From the NCBI RefSeq assembly GCF_025506355.1, contig NZ_JANZYP010000008.1:1-64000 (forward strand): a DNA stretch of 64,000 nucleotides, given 5' to 3'. Positions 19,597 through 28,346 of the stretch are shown piece after piece. The notes beneath the pieces are model-generated. The model saw only the letters and a program-made list of their open reading frames with translations. It was not told the DNA's origin and ran no database searches. The DNA is from Sphaerisporangium corydalis (lineage in GTDB: Bacteria > Actinomycetota > Actinomycetes > Streptosporangiales > Streptosporangiaceae). How positions within the stretch are numbered: the first letter of the stretch is position 1; each line of letters opens with the position of its first letter. A program made the position numbers and the translations under genes.

Positions 19597-19986
19597 ATGG
19601 AGAGGATTGTTGTGGCGGCGGCCATCGTCGAGGGGGGCAGGCTTCTGGCCGCCCAGCGTGCCGGGCCGCCGGCGATGGCGGGCGGCTGGGAGTTCCCCGG
19701 AGGCAAGGTCGACCCGGGGGAGACCGACCACGAAGCGCTGGTCCGGGAGTGTCAGGAGGAGCTCGGCGTCGGCATCGCGGTGGGCGACAGGATCGGCGGC
19801 GACTGGCCGCTCAGCCCCGGGTACGTGATGCGCGTCTGGCTCGCGCGGCTCATCTCGGGCGTTCCCCATCCCCATGAGCACTTGGCACTCCGCTGGCTGG
19901 CCCATGACGAGCTCTATGACATTCCTTGGCTGCCCGCCGACCTGCCCGTGGTGCGCGCTGTGCAAGAACTGATCCCTGAGGGTTGA
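19597..19986 (+). CDS. mutT: MutT-type nucleoside triphosphate pyrophosphohydrolase
   Basis: A 129-residue Nudix hydrolase that probably removes oxidised nucleotides such as 8-oxo-dGTP. The Nudix box is complete at about residues 32-54: GGKVDPGE, then RECQEELGV, matching G-x5-E-x7-RE-x2-EE-x-G. The GGWEFPGG lead-in and LRWLAHDEL near the C-terminus are typical of MutT. I chose ATG 19597; an in-frame GTG at 19570 would add nine residues. It follows the secretion operon by ~85 bp and is probably separately transcribed. Confidence 0.88.
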   Translation: MERIVVAAAIVEGGRLLAAQRAGPPAMAGGWEFPGGKVDPGETDHEALVRECQEELGVGIAVGDRIGGDWPLSPGYVMRVWLARLISGVPHPHEHLALRWLAHDELYDIPWLPADLPVVRAVQELIPEG

Positions 19987-20064
19987 ACCCCGGCGCGGTG
20001 TGAGATAACTGCTACACAGCGTGATGTGTTTGTCGCGCAACGTATCGGGGGACGGGGATTCGCA

Positions 20065-22440
20065 GTGGCCGGTTGGTGGCAACGTGCCCAGGTGATGTCC
20101 GCGGTCGGCGCCGGAGCGCTGGCCATCGGCGGCGGGGGAACGGCTCCCGCCCTGGCGGCGGAGCAAGGTTTCGCCGATCCGCCGGACTCGGTGGACAGCG
20201 CTCAGCTCAGCGTGCGCCTGATGGGCGCGACCGATCCGGCCCGGCAGGGTACGCCGATCCGTGCGGGCGACATCCTGCACTTCCGCGTCAAGCTCGACGG
20301 GCCCGCCCAGAACGCGCGGCTCGCGGTGGCCGCGACCCCGAAGGAGGCGCTCTCCTCGGTCGGATGCGAGAACCCCGCCGTCGCGCCCGTACGGGCCGCC
20401 GCGCGCCCCCAGGTCTGCGAGTTCGAAGAAATCGCGGGCACCAAGACCGTGGACGTGGCCCTGACCGTTCCCCGTGAGGCGGCGGTGGTGGGGGTCACGG
20501 CCGTCGCCCACATGCGCGACCCCGGCGGCGTCCAGTGGATCCGCCGCGTCGCGGACGTGACGTTCCGCATCGACAAGCCGTCCAGCACCCGGGGTCCCCT
20601 GCTGGACCCGGCCCCGCTCGACGCCGACGCCGTGCCGAAGGGGCTCGACGTCGAACCTGAGCTGGCCACCGGCGCCGGGTCGGTCACCACGGGCGGCGAG
20701 GACGCCGGCCCCGGTGCCGAGGACCATTCCGGCCCGACCGACGAGCCCGGTGCCGTCGGGGGCTCCGACGCGGGCACGGGCGTGTCCGCCAGCTCCGGCG
20801 TGGTCGTCGGCGACTCCGCCACCCTCGGCACGGCCGGGTCCGCCGCGTCGGGTCCCGCGGCCGTCGCCGCGCAGAAAGGCCCGTTCGGGGAGCGGCCCGC
20901 GGTGATCGTTCCCGCCGGGTCCGTCCCGGCCGCCGGCCTTCCCGGGCCGGCGGGGGTCCGTGCCCCTGACGGCGTCCCCGAGGGCCCGCAGGGCGCCAAG
21001 GGCGACTTCGCGAGCGCGACCGGCCCGGGTGGGCCGATCGGCGGGGTGGCCGGCCAGGGCACCAAGGACGTGTACGGCAACTCGGCCGGCCACGCCCCCG
21101 AGACCGCCTCCGCCGGCCCGGCGGCCCAGGACGTGAAGGACCTTTCGGGCAGCCCGGCGGCGCACGGCGCCAATGACATCGCGGGCGGCCCGGTGGTTCA
21201 GGGTGTTCAGGACATCTCCGGCGGCCCGGCCGTACGGGGCGATTCGGGTGGCCCGGCCGTCCAGGGCACCACGGGAAGTCCAGCCGTTCAGGGCAATATG
21301 GGAAGCCCGGCCGGTCAGGGCAATATGGGAAGCCCGGCCGGTCAGGGCGAATTGGAGAGCTCGGTCGAGGGCGATTCGGGTGGCCGGGTTGTGCAGGGCA
21401 TCGAGGACGCGAGTGGCCAAGCGGCTGGACAGAGCCCGGCGGGCGCCGGTGGCGCGGCCGGGCATGCTCCGAAGAACACCAGCGGAGACCTGGGCCCGAC
21501 CCTGCCGGACCTCCCAGAAGACTCGCAGGGCATGGCGGGCATCGACCCGAGGATCGAGATCCTGGCCGGGCCCGGCGCCCGGCGACCCGGTGAGACCAAG
21601 CTGGTCGAGGTGACCGGGAGGTCCCCGCAGACCGGCGGCTGGCAGGAGCAGAAGCCCGTCGCCGCCGCCCCGAGGGTGCCAGGCGCCGCCCATGCGGCCC
21701 CCAGGTCCTCGCGCCACCACCGCCCCGGCAAGGTGAAGGCCTCGCCCGCCGTGCCGCACCCGGCGCCCGGCATCCCGGCCCACCCGGGGAGGGCGGTCGC
21801 GCAGGCGCCCGCGAGGGTGGTCCCGATGCCGATGCCCCTCCCGATGCCGATGCAGGCGCCGCCCGTGGCGCCCATGACCACGCTCCAGATGCCTCCGGCG
21901 GTCGCGATGCCGCCGGCGCGGACGACCGCGCCGGCTCCGGGCACCGTCCTGGCCCCCGGAGCCGGCCCCGCGCAGAACCCGGCGCAGGGGACGCCCCTGC
22001 GCCCGGGCCAGCCGCAGGGCCTGCCCGGCCAGGCGATGCCGGGCCAGCTTCCGGGGCAGCCGATTCCCGGTCAGCCGGTTCCCGGCCAGAACCCGGACCA
22101 GGGGATGCCGGGCCAGCCGGTTCCCGGGCAGCCCATGTCCGGCCAGCCCATGCCCGGACAACCCCTGCCTGGTCAGCCCATACCCGGTCAGCCCTACCCG
22201 GGGCAGTCTCCGTTCGCCGGTCAGCCGCAGACGCTTCCCGGTCTTCCGCCGGGCCCGGCGATGGGCGCGCCCCTGCCGCAGGAGGCCCTCCCGCCGAAGC
22301 AGGACCTGATGGCGGGCACCGACAACGGTGACCTTTCGATGGTGCGCGGTCTCCCCGCCGTCGTGGGCGCCGTGGTGCTGCTGCTGGGCGCACTGGCACT
22401 GCAGATGAAGCTCCGCCGCCGGCGGGCTTCCCGCGGATAG
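20065..22440 (+). CDS. Secreted, membrane-anchored Gly/Pro-rich repeat protein
   Basis: A 791-residue exported protein that I do not recognise as a named family. It has a signal peptide ending around PALAAEQ and a ~130-residue globular N-terminal domain containing two cysteines (VGCEN and QVCEF). A very long low-complexity region follows. Its repeats include GSPAGQGNM-like units near residues 405-430 and PGQP units near 660-720. The C-terminus is one membrane helix (AVVGAVVLLLGALALQM) plus an Arg-rich stop-transfer tail. No LPXTG motif. GTG 20065 is preferred over GTG 20026 because a G-rich ribosome site, GGGGGACGGGG, lies 7-8 nt upstream and the signal peptide starts there. The collagen-like body suggests a stalk or wall-spanning role. 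Confidence 0.65.
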   Translation: MAGWWQRAQVMSAVGAGALAIGGGGTAPALAAEQGFADPPDSVDSAQLSVRLMGATDPARQGTPIRAGDILHFRVKLDGPAQNARLAVAATPKEALSSVGCENPAVAPVRAAARPQVCEFEEIAGTKTVDVALTVPREAAVVGVTAVAHMRDPGGVQWIRRVADVTFRIDKPSSTRGPLLDPAPLDADAVPKGLDVEPELATGAGSVTTGGEDAGPGAEDHSGPTDEPGAVGGSDAGTGVSASSGVVVGDSATLGTAGSAASGPAAVAAQKGPFGERPAVIVPAGSVPAAGLPGPAGVRAPDGVPEGPQGAKGDFASATGPGGPIGGVAGQGTKDVYGNSAGHAPETASAGPAAQDVKDLSGSPAAHGANDIAGGPVVQGVQDISGGPAVRGDSGGPAVQGTTGSPAVQGNMGSPAGQGNMGSPAGQGELESSVEGDSGGRVVQGIEDASGQAAGQSPAGAGGAAGHAPKNTSGDLGPTLPDLPEDSQGMAGIDPRIEILAGPGARRPGETKLVEVTGRSPQTGGWQEQKPVAAAPRVPGAAHAAPRSSRHHRPGKVKASPAVPHPAPGIPAHPGRAVAQAPARVVPMPMPLPMPMQAPPVAPMTTLQMPPAVAMPPARTTAPAPGTVLAPGAGPAQNPAQGTPLRPGQPQGLPGQAMPGQLPGQPIPGQPVPGQNPDQGMPGQPVPGQPMSGQPMPGQPLPGQPIPGQPYPGQSPFAGQPQTLPGLPPGPAMGAPLPQEALPPKQDLMAGTDNGDLSMVRGLPAVVGAVVLLLGALALQMKLRRRRASRG

Positions 22441-22715
22441 GGCCGTCACCTGAAGATCTGGCGCTGGCGGGCTTCCCGTGGATGGGCCGTGGTCTGAAGC
22501 TCTGGCGTCGGCGGCTTCCCGTGGATGGGCCGTGGTCTGAAGCTCTGGCGTCGGCGGCTTCCCGTGGATGGGCCGTGGTCTGAAGCTCTGGCGTCGGCGG
22601 CTTCCCGTGGATGGGCCGTGATCTGAAGCTCCGGCGTCGGTGGGCTTTCGCCCGATAGGGGCCGTCGCCCTGAAGCTTCGGTGCGGGCGGGGTTCTCGTG
22701 GATTGGGGTCGTCAC
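22402..22715 (+). repeat. 43-bp tandem repeat starting inside the upstream gene
   Basis: Seven imperfect units begin with TGAAG at about 22403, 22451, 22495, 22538, 22581, 22624 and 22671. The three central spacings are exactly 43 bp and those units are nearly identical. The first unit is the last ~13 codons of the upstream surface-protein gene, so the array looks like duplication of its 3' end. It has no spacer structure and no supported ORF. The remainder of this 370-bp gap, 22716-22810, holds an AT-richer stretch that probably contains the promoter of the next gene. Confidence 0.85.
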
Positions 22716-22810
22716 CGGAGCGGTGTCGTCAAACGCCCTTTACTGTTACTTTTGCCCGACTAGTATTTGCCGTAGTCGAATGGGCGATGGTGGCTGGGCG
22801 GAGGGCATCG

Positions 22811-24049
22811 ATGAGCGGACGCGTGCGTCTGACGGCCGCGTCCGCGGTGGTGGCCTCGCTCGCGCTGACCGGGGTCGTGCTGCTGGCGACCTCGCCCCTG
22901 ACGGCACCCAGGGCGAACGCGGCCCAGGTCGCCATGGCCGACCCCACAGAGGTCGAGCCGAGCGACCCGACGATCACCGACGTGCCGAGCGACGTGACCG
23001 ACCCGGACGGCCAGGACCCCCAGCCGGAGCCCACCGTCACGGTGACGATCACCGAAAGCCCCGACCCGACGGTCACCAAGACCAAGACGGTCGACCCCAA
23101 GCCCAAGCCCACCAAGACCAAACCGGTCAAGTCAAGCCCGAGCGCGACGAAGACCGCCCCCGTGGTGCCGCCGGTCGAGACCCTGCCCACCAGCACCCCG
23201 CCGACCCTGCCGACCAGCGAGCCGATCCTGCCGTCGACGCAGCCCACGGTCGAGAGCCAGGTGCCCGACCCGCAGGTGTCGCTGGCGCCGGCCTCGCCGA
23301 CGCTCTCGCCGTCGGAGAGCGCCGAGCCGGCCGTGTCCTTCGAGGAGCCGACGCCCGACTCGGTGCCGATCGAGATCCGGAACGCCTCCCCCGAGTACGA
23401 CCAGCTCGAGCTGAGCAGGAAGCTCGCCATCCCGGGCGTGCTGCTGGCCGTCCTGGTGATGCTCGGAGTGCTGATCTTCGAGGGCAGGATCCGGCGGATG
23501 GCGCACGCCGCGGCGGTGCGCAAGGCGGGCCCGCGTTCGCCCGGCAGGCACCGGGGCGACGAGTTCCCCGGGTACCCGATGCCCGGCTACCCGATCTACC
23601 ACGGCGGCACGACCTACGCGCCGATCATCAGCTTCGTGCCGGTACAGGGCCACCCCGGCGCGCTCGGCGGGCCGCAGGACGGCCCGTCCTTCGGCGGCCC
23701 GTACGAGCTGGGCCCCGGTCCTTCGTACGGTCAGGGCGCGGGCGGCGGGCAGATCCCGCTCGCCCCGATCGAGGGCGGCCCGATCTCGTTCGCCCCCGGC
23801 GCCTCCGAGCGCTGGCCCCGTGAGAACACCGGCGGGTTCGGCTCGGGCGAGACGATCACCTTCCCGGCGGCGGGACGCCGTCCGGCCCCAGAGCAGGGCC
23901 CGGTGCTCGACGGGACGCCGTCCCAGGGGCCCGGTTCCCGTGGCTCGTCCGGGGACGTCAGCGGGTTCACGTTGCAGGCGCCGCTGCCCGGCGACGCCGC
24001 CGAGCCGCGTCGCGGCATCCTCGGCCGCTTCCGCCGCCGCTCCTCCTGA
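22811..24049 (+). CDS. Exported Thr/Pro-rich single-pass membrane protein
   Basis: A 412-residue protein of no family I recognise. The signal peptide (ASLALTGVVLLATSPLTAPRANA) is followed by ~150 residues of Pro/Thr/Ser/Lys/Glu-rich sequence with DPTVTKTKTV-type repeats. One membrane helix lies near residues 200-220 (IPGVLLAVLVMLGVLIF). A ~190-residue Gly/Pro-rich tail then lies on the other side, ending with Arg-rich RRGILGRFRRRSS. The layout (outside stalk, helix, long Gly/Pro tail) parallels the surface protein upstream. ATG 22811 has GAGGGC just upstream. Possibly a wall-spanning partner of the preceding gene; this is inference. Confidence 0.65.
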   Translation: MSGRVRLTAASAVVASLALTGVVLLATSPLTAPRANAAQVAMADPTEVEPSDPTITDVPSDVTDPDGQDPQPEPTVTVTITESPDPTVTKTKTVDPKPKPTKTKPVKSSPSATKTAPVVPPVETLPTSTPPTLPTSEPILPSTQPTVESQVPDPQVSLAPASPTLSPSESAEPAVSFEEPTPDSVPIEIRNASPEYDQLELSRKLAIPGVLLAVLVMLGVLIFEGRIRRMAHAAAVRKAGPRSPGRHRGDEFPGYPMPGYPIYHGGTTYAPIISFVPVQGHPGALGGPQDGPSFGGPYELGPGPSYGQGAGGGQIPLAPIEGGPISFAPGASERWPRENTGGFGSGETITFPAAGRRPAPEQGPVLDGTPSQGPGSRGSSGDVSGFTLQAPLPGDAAEPRRGILGRFRRRSS

Positions 24050-24107
24050 CACCGCCCCTCCCTGCCTCTCCTGGGTCGCCTCTCCCGGGTCCGTGACCCG
24101 TACGCGG

Positions 24108-24142
24108 AAGGGCCGCTCACCGTGTGGTGGTGAGCGGCCCTT
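24108..24142. terminator. Bidirectional hairpin terminator
   Basis: Perfect 14-bp inverted repeat AAGGGCCGCTCACC / GGTGAGCGGCCCTT with a 7-base loop, lying between the convergent surface-protein gene and the sdhB gene. It starts with A's and ends with T's, so it can work in both directions. Confidence 0.85.
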
Positions 24143-24159
24143 GCGTGGTGGTGCCCGGT

Positions 24160-24942
24160 CTAACTCGTCTTGGAGCCCGACGAGCTGGACGACCCGGTCC
24201 GCTTGAAGATCTTGTTGCCGAGCCAGACCAGCGGGTCGTACTTCCGGTCGACGACGCGCTCCTTCATCGGGATCAGCGCGTTGTCAGTGATCTTGATGTG
24301 CTCGGGGCACACCTCGGTGCAGCACTTGGTGATGTTGCAGTACCCGAGGCCGTGCTCCTCCTGGGCCGAGTCCTTGCGGTCGGCCACGTCGTACGGGTGC
24401 ATGTCCAGCTCGGCGATGCGCATGAGGAAGCGCGGCCCGGCGAAGGCCGGCTTGTTCTCCTCGTGGTCACGGATCACGTGGCAGACGTTGTTGCACATGA
24501 AGCACTCGATGCACTTGCGGAACTCCTGGGACCGCTCGACGTCGATCTGCTGCATGCGGTACTCGCCGGGCTTGACGTTGTCCGGCGGGGTGAACGACGG
24601 GATCTCCCGTGCCTTCTTGTAGTTGAACGACACGTCCGTGACCAGGTCCTTGATGACGGGGAACGTCCGCATCGGGGTCACGGTGATCGTCTCGTCCTCC
24701 TCGAAGGTGGACATCCGCGTCATGCAGCCGAGCCTCGGCCTGCCGTTGATCTCCACCGAGCAGGAGCCGCACTTGCCGGCCTTGCAGTTCCACCGGACCG
24801 CGAGGTCGGGGGTCTGCGTGGCCTGCAGCCGGTGGATGACGTCGAGGACGACCTCGCCCTCGTTGACCTCGACCACGAAGTCCTCGAGCTTGCCCTCGCC
24901 GCCCTCGCCGCGCCAGATGCGGAACTTGGCCTTGTATCCCAT
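24160..24942 (-). CDS. sdhB: Succinate dehydrogenase/fumarate reductase iron-sulfur subunit (Sdh1 type)
   Basis: A 260-residue subunit carrying electrons from the flavin to the membrane. The [2Fe-2S] ligands are in NCKAGKCGSCS and the following RLGC. The [4Fe-4S]/[3Fe-4S] ligands are in CIECFMCNNVCH and CCTEVCPEH. The ~20-residue Ser-rich end is a small extension. ATG 24942 overlaps the sdhA stop (TGATG). Order membrane-flavoprotein-iron sulfur matches mycobacterial Sdh1 (Rv0249c-Rv0247c). A second, different set lies at 32.4-35.9 kb. Confidence 0.93.
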   Translation of the reverse strand: MGYKAKFRIWRGEGGEGKLEDFVVEVNEGEVVLDVIHRLQATQTPDLAVRWNCKAGKCGSCSVEINGRPRLGCMTRMSTFEEDETITVTPMRTFPVIKDLVTDVSFNYKKAREIPSFTPPDNVKPGEYRMQQIDVERSQEFRKCIECFMCNNVCHVIRDHEENKPAFAGPRFLMRIAELDMHPYDVADRKDSAQEEHGLGYCNITKCCTEVCPEHIKITDNALIPMKERVVDRKYDPLVWLGNKIFKRTGSSSSSGSKTS

Positions 24943-26849
24943 CAGGACTCCTTAACGAGCGTGTCGAAGTCCGCCAGCTCGTCGGCGGTGATGTACTTGC
25001 TGAGCTCCGCCCGGTCGAACAGGGCGATCAGGTCGTCCCGCATGGACGGCTGGTCGCGCTCCTCGATCGTGACCGCGCCGTCCGGCGTGAGACCGCACCT
25101 GAGCAGCTTGCGCCGCCACTCCGCCGACATCACGGGGAAGTCGTCCCGGGTGTGGCCGCCGCGGCTCTCCTGCCGGATCAGCGCCGCGCGGGCGACGCAC
25201 TCCGAGACCAGCAGCATGTTGCGCAGGTCGATCGCCAGGTGCCATCCGGGGTTGTAGATCCGCCCGCCCGGCGCGCCGGCGTTGGCCGCGCGCTCCTTGA
25301 GCTTCTCGACGACCTCCAGGGCCTCCTGGACCTCCTCGGCCTTGCGGATGATGCCGACGAGCTCGTTCATGGTCCGCTGGAGCTCGTGGTGGACCTCGTA
25401 CGGGTTCTCGCCGCCCGTCCGCGACAGGGGGGCCATGGCCTCGACCTCGGCGCCCTTCAGCGTCTCCTCGGGGCTGACCGGCCGGCCGGGGAGCCCGTCG
25501 ACGTACTGCGCGGCGCCGGCGCCGGCGCGGCGGCCGAACACCAGCAGGTCCGACAGGGAGTTGCCGCCGAGGCGGTTGGAGCCGTGCATGCCGCCCGACA
25601 CCTCACCGGCCGCGAACAGCCCCGGCACCGACGAGGCGCCGCTGTCGGCGTCCACCTCCACGCCGCCCATGATGTAGTGGCAGGTGGGGCCGACCTCCAT
25701 GGGCTCGGCCGTGATGTCGACGTCGGCCAGCTCCTTGAACTGGTGGTGCATCGAGGGCAGCCGCTTGACGATCTCGGCGGCGGGCAGCCGGCTCGACACG
25801 TCCAGGAACACGCCGCCGTGCGGGGAGTCGCGCCCGGCCTTGACCTCGGAGTTGATCGCCCGGGCGACCTCGTCACGGGGCAGCAGCTCCGGCGGGCGGC
25901 GGTTGTTGGCCTGGTCGTTGTACCAGCGGTCCGCCTCCTCCTCGGTGGTGGCGTACTTGTCCTTGAACACCTCGGGGATGTAGTCGAACATGAACCGCTT
26001 GCCCTCGGAGTTGCGCAGCACCCCGCCGTCGCCGCGGACCGACTCGGTGACCAGGATGCCGCGCACCGACGGCGGCCAGACCATGCCGGTCGGGTGGAAC
26101 TGGATGAACTCCATGTTGATCAGCTTGGCGCCGGCGAGCAGCGCGAGCGCGTGGCCGTCCCCGGTGTACTCCCAGGAGTTGGAGGTCACGACGTAGGACT
26201 TGCCGATGCCGCCGGTCGCCAGGACCACCGCGGGGGCGTCGAAGCAGATCAGGCGGCCGGTCTCGCGCCAGTAGCCGAAGGCCCCGCTGATGGGGGAGTC
26301 CTCGTCGGGTCCGGCCTTGAGAAGCTGGGTGATCGTGCACTCGGCGAAGACCTTGAGGTACGCCTCGGGGTCGCCGTGCAGCTTCTCGTCCTCCTGCTGG
26401 AGGGCGACGACCCGCTGCTGGAGCGTACGGATCAGCTCCAGGCCCGTGCGGTCGCCGACGTGGGCGAGACGCGGGTACTCGTGGCCGCCGAAGTTGCGCT
26501 GGCTGATCTTGCCGTCCTTGGTGCGGTCGAACAGCGCGCCCCAGGCCTCCAGCTCCCAGACGCGGTCCGGGGCCTCCTTGGCGTGCAGCTCGGCCATGCG
26601 CCAGTTGTTGAGGAACTTGCCGCCGCGCATGGTGTCGCGGAAGTGCACCATCCAGTTGTCGGCGGAGTTGACGTTGCCCATGGCCGCGGCGGCTCCGCCC
26701 TCGGCCATGACCGTGTGGGCCTTGCCGAACAGGGACTTGCAGACGATGGCGGTTCGCTTCCCCTGCTGCCGGGCCTCGATTGCCGCCCGGAGTCCGGCGC
26801 CGCCCGCTCCGATGACGACGACGTCGTATTCGTGACGCTCGATTTCCAC
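24942..26849 (-). CDS. sdhA: Succinate dehydrogenase/fumarate reductase flavoprotein subunit (Sdh1 type)
   Basis: A 635-residue FAD subunit that oxidises succinate to fumarate. The dinucleotide-binding motif VIGAGGAGLRAA lies at the N-terminus and the covalent-flavin histidine in GKAHTVMAEGG. FHPTGM and GNSLSDLLVFG are other family landmarks. GTG 26849 is chosen because AAGGA lies 6 nt upstream and the Rossmann motif begins directly after; upstream in-frame sequence overlaps the membrane-subunit gene. Coupled to sdhB by an overlapping stop/start. It acts at the cytoplasmic membrane face. Confidence 0.93.
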   Translation of the reverse strand: MEIERHEYDVVVIGAGGAGLRAAIEARQQGKRTAIVCKSLFGKAHTVMAEGGAAAAMGNVNSADNWMVHFRDTMRGGKFLNNWRMAELHAKEAPDRVWELEAWGALFDRTKDGKISQRNFGGHEYPRLAHVGDRTGLELIRTLQQRVVALQQEDEKLHGDPEAYLKVFAECTITQLLKAGPDEDSPISGAFGYWRETGRLICFDAPAVVLATGGIGKSYVVTSNSWEYTGDGHALALLAGAKLINMEFIQFHPTGMVWPPSVRGILVTESVRGDGGVLRNSEGKRFMFDYIPEVFKDKYATTEEEADRWYNDQANNRRPPELLPRDEVARAINSEVKAGRDSPHGGVFLDVSSRLPAAEIVKRLPSMHHQFKELADVDITAEPMEVGPTCHYIMGGVEVDADSGASSVPGLFAAGEVSGGMHGSNRLGGNSLSDLLVFGRRAGAGAAQYVDGLPGRPVSPEETLKGAEVEAMAPLSRTGGENPYEVHHELQRTMNELVGIIRKAEEVQEALEVVEKLKERAANAGAPGGRIYNPGWHLAIDLRNMLLVSECVARAALIRQESRGGHTRDDFPVMSAEWRRKLLRCGLTPDGAVTIEERDQPSMRDDLIALFDRAELSKYITADELADFDTLVKES

Positions 26850-26857
26850 TGTGATCC

Positions 26858-27673
26858 TTAAGCGAACGGGAAGTTGATGATGCCCTTGGCGACGAGCCGC
26901 ACGTAGAGGTCCGCCAGCATGACGGAGTACATGGAGAGCCAGGCCAGCAGCATGTGCCTCGAGTTGAGCTTCGAGACGAAGGTCCACATCTTGTAGCGCA
27001 CGGGGTGCTTGGAGAAGTGGTTGAGCCGGCCGGCCGTGATGTGGCGGCAGGAGTGGCAGCTCAGCGTGTACGCCCAGATCAGCACCACGTTGATCCACAG
27101 GATGGCCGTGCCGAGGCCGAAGTGGCCCCAGTCGCCCTGCGCGTCGCGAAGCGCGAGCACGGCGTCCCAGGTCAGGATCCCGGCGATGACGATGGCGCCG
27201 TAGAAGAAGTACCGGTGGATGTTCTGGATGATCAGCGGAAGCCGCGTCTCACCGGTGTACTTCTTGTGCGGCTCGCCCACGGCACAGGCGGGCGGCGAGA
27301 GCCAGAAGGCGCGGTAGTACCCCTTGCGGTAGTAGTAGCAGGTCATGCGGAATCCGGCGGGCAGGCCGAGGATCAGGATTCCGGGCGGCAGCGTCCACCA
27401 GTCGCCGAAGGGCGCGAGCCCGAGGAACCGCGCGCCCTCGGGACAGGACGTCGCCAGGCACGGCGACGAGAACGGGGCGATGTACGGCTCGACGAAGTAG
27501 CTCTTGTCGAAGATCGCCCACAGTCCGTAGACGAGGAACGACGCGAGTGCCGCGAATGTGATAGCCGGGGCCAGCCACCATCGGTCCGTGCGCAGGGTGC
27601 GGGCCTTGATCTGGGCTCGCTGCTTCCTCTGCGCCGGCTCATTGGTCGGCCGACCGGCCGTTGTCTGGGTCAT
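26858..27673 (-). CDS. Succinate dehydrogenase membrane subunit (Sdh1 type, Rv0249c-like)
   Basis: A 271-residue polytopic protein with about five hydrophobic helices that anchors the SdhAB pair and passes electrons to quinone. Several histidines and cysteines lie in and near the helices (IQNIHRYFF, SCHSCRHITAGRLNHF), suitable for haem or cluster binding. An extracytoplasmic loop has two cysteines (PCLATSCPEGA). The start at ATG 27673 follows GGAGAG by 7 nt. First gene of the operon. The 226 bp between here and the response-regulator gene must hold its promoter. Confidence 0.85.
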   Translation of the reverse strand: MTQTTAGRPTNEPAQRKQRAQIKARTLRTDRWWLAPAITFAALASFLVYGLWAIFDKSYFVEPYIAPFSSPCLATSCPEGARFLGLAPFGDWWTLPPGILILGLPAGFRMTCYYYRKGYYRAFWLSPPACAVGEPHKKYTGETRLPLIIQNIHRYFFYGAIVIAGILTWDAVLALRDAQGDWGHFGLGTAILWINVVLIWAYTLSCHSCRHITAGRLNHFSKHPVRYKMWTFVSKLNSRHMLLAWLSMYSVMLADLYVRLVAKGIINFPFA

Positions 27674-27899
27674 CGGAGAACTCTCCACCTCCCGCGGACC
27701 CCCCTCGCCATTCGGTGCGGGGTCCGGGCTTTCACATTTGGCTTTGGGTGCCGCGCGCGTCGTGGTTCGCGCCGGTCACACAGCCGCGCGCGTGCCGGTG
27801 GGGGTCTACGTTACGACGGTGCGATACCTCTGTGTGAGAAGGGTCACTCACTTTTTGGACTGACCTGGTGTGATTCCCGTCACGTCCCTGTCAGACCGG

Positions 27900-28346
27900 C
27901 TATCGCTGCCCGGTTCGCGGCAGTTTGACGACCGTGACGAAGAAGTCGTCGATCTGCCGGACCACCCGGATGAACTGGTCGAAGTCCACCGGCTTGGCGA
28001 CATACGCGTTCGCGTGCAAATGATAGCTCCGCAGGATGTCCTCTTCGGCCTCGGAGGTCGTGAGGACCACCACGGGGATGCTGCGGAGCGCCGCGTCGGC
28101 CTTGATGTCCTCCAGCACCTCCCTGCCGTCCTTGCGGGGCAGATTGAGGTCGAGCAGGATCAGGTCGGGCCGGGGCTTCCCGGCGTACTGGCCCTCCTGG
28201 CGCAGGAAGGCCATGGCTTGCTCGCCGTCGCTCACGACGTGCAGCGTGTTCTGGACCTTGTTGTGCTCGAAGGCCTCCTGGGTCAGCAGGACGTCGCCTG
28301 GATCGTCCTCCACCAGAAGGACGTCGATGAAGCGGTAGTCATCCAT
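27900..28346 (-). CDS. Single-domain response regulator (Rcp1-like)
   Basis: A 148-residue receiver with no output domain. The acidic pair VEDDPGD sits near residues 12-18, the phosphoacceptor Asp in [13 protein letters not shown], the Thr in VVLTTS and the Lys in VAKPVD. The extended loop between strand 3 and helix 3 ([13 protein letters not shown]) is typical of Rcp1-type regulators that pair with phytochrome-like kinases. Its start overlaps the end of the kinase gene by 8 nt. It likely signals by protein contact, perhaps with the phosphatase encoded first in this operon. Confidence 0.9.
   Translation of the reverse strand: MDDYRFIDVLLVEDDPGDVLLTQEAFEHNKVQNTLHVVSDGEQAMAFLRQEGQYAGKPRPDLILLDLNLPRKDGREVLEDIKADAALRSIPVVVLTTSEAEEDILRSYHLHANAYVAKPVDFDQFIRVVRQIDDFFVTVVKLPRTGQR

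Noticed and set aside
22446-22715. Minus-strand ORF over the 43-bp tandem repeat
   Set aside because: It only reads the tandem DNA repeat, with no ribosome site or domain.
20065-24049. Sortase-anchored surface proteins
   Set aside because: Both have membrane helices and basic regions but no LPXTG-like motif before them.
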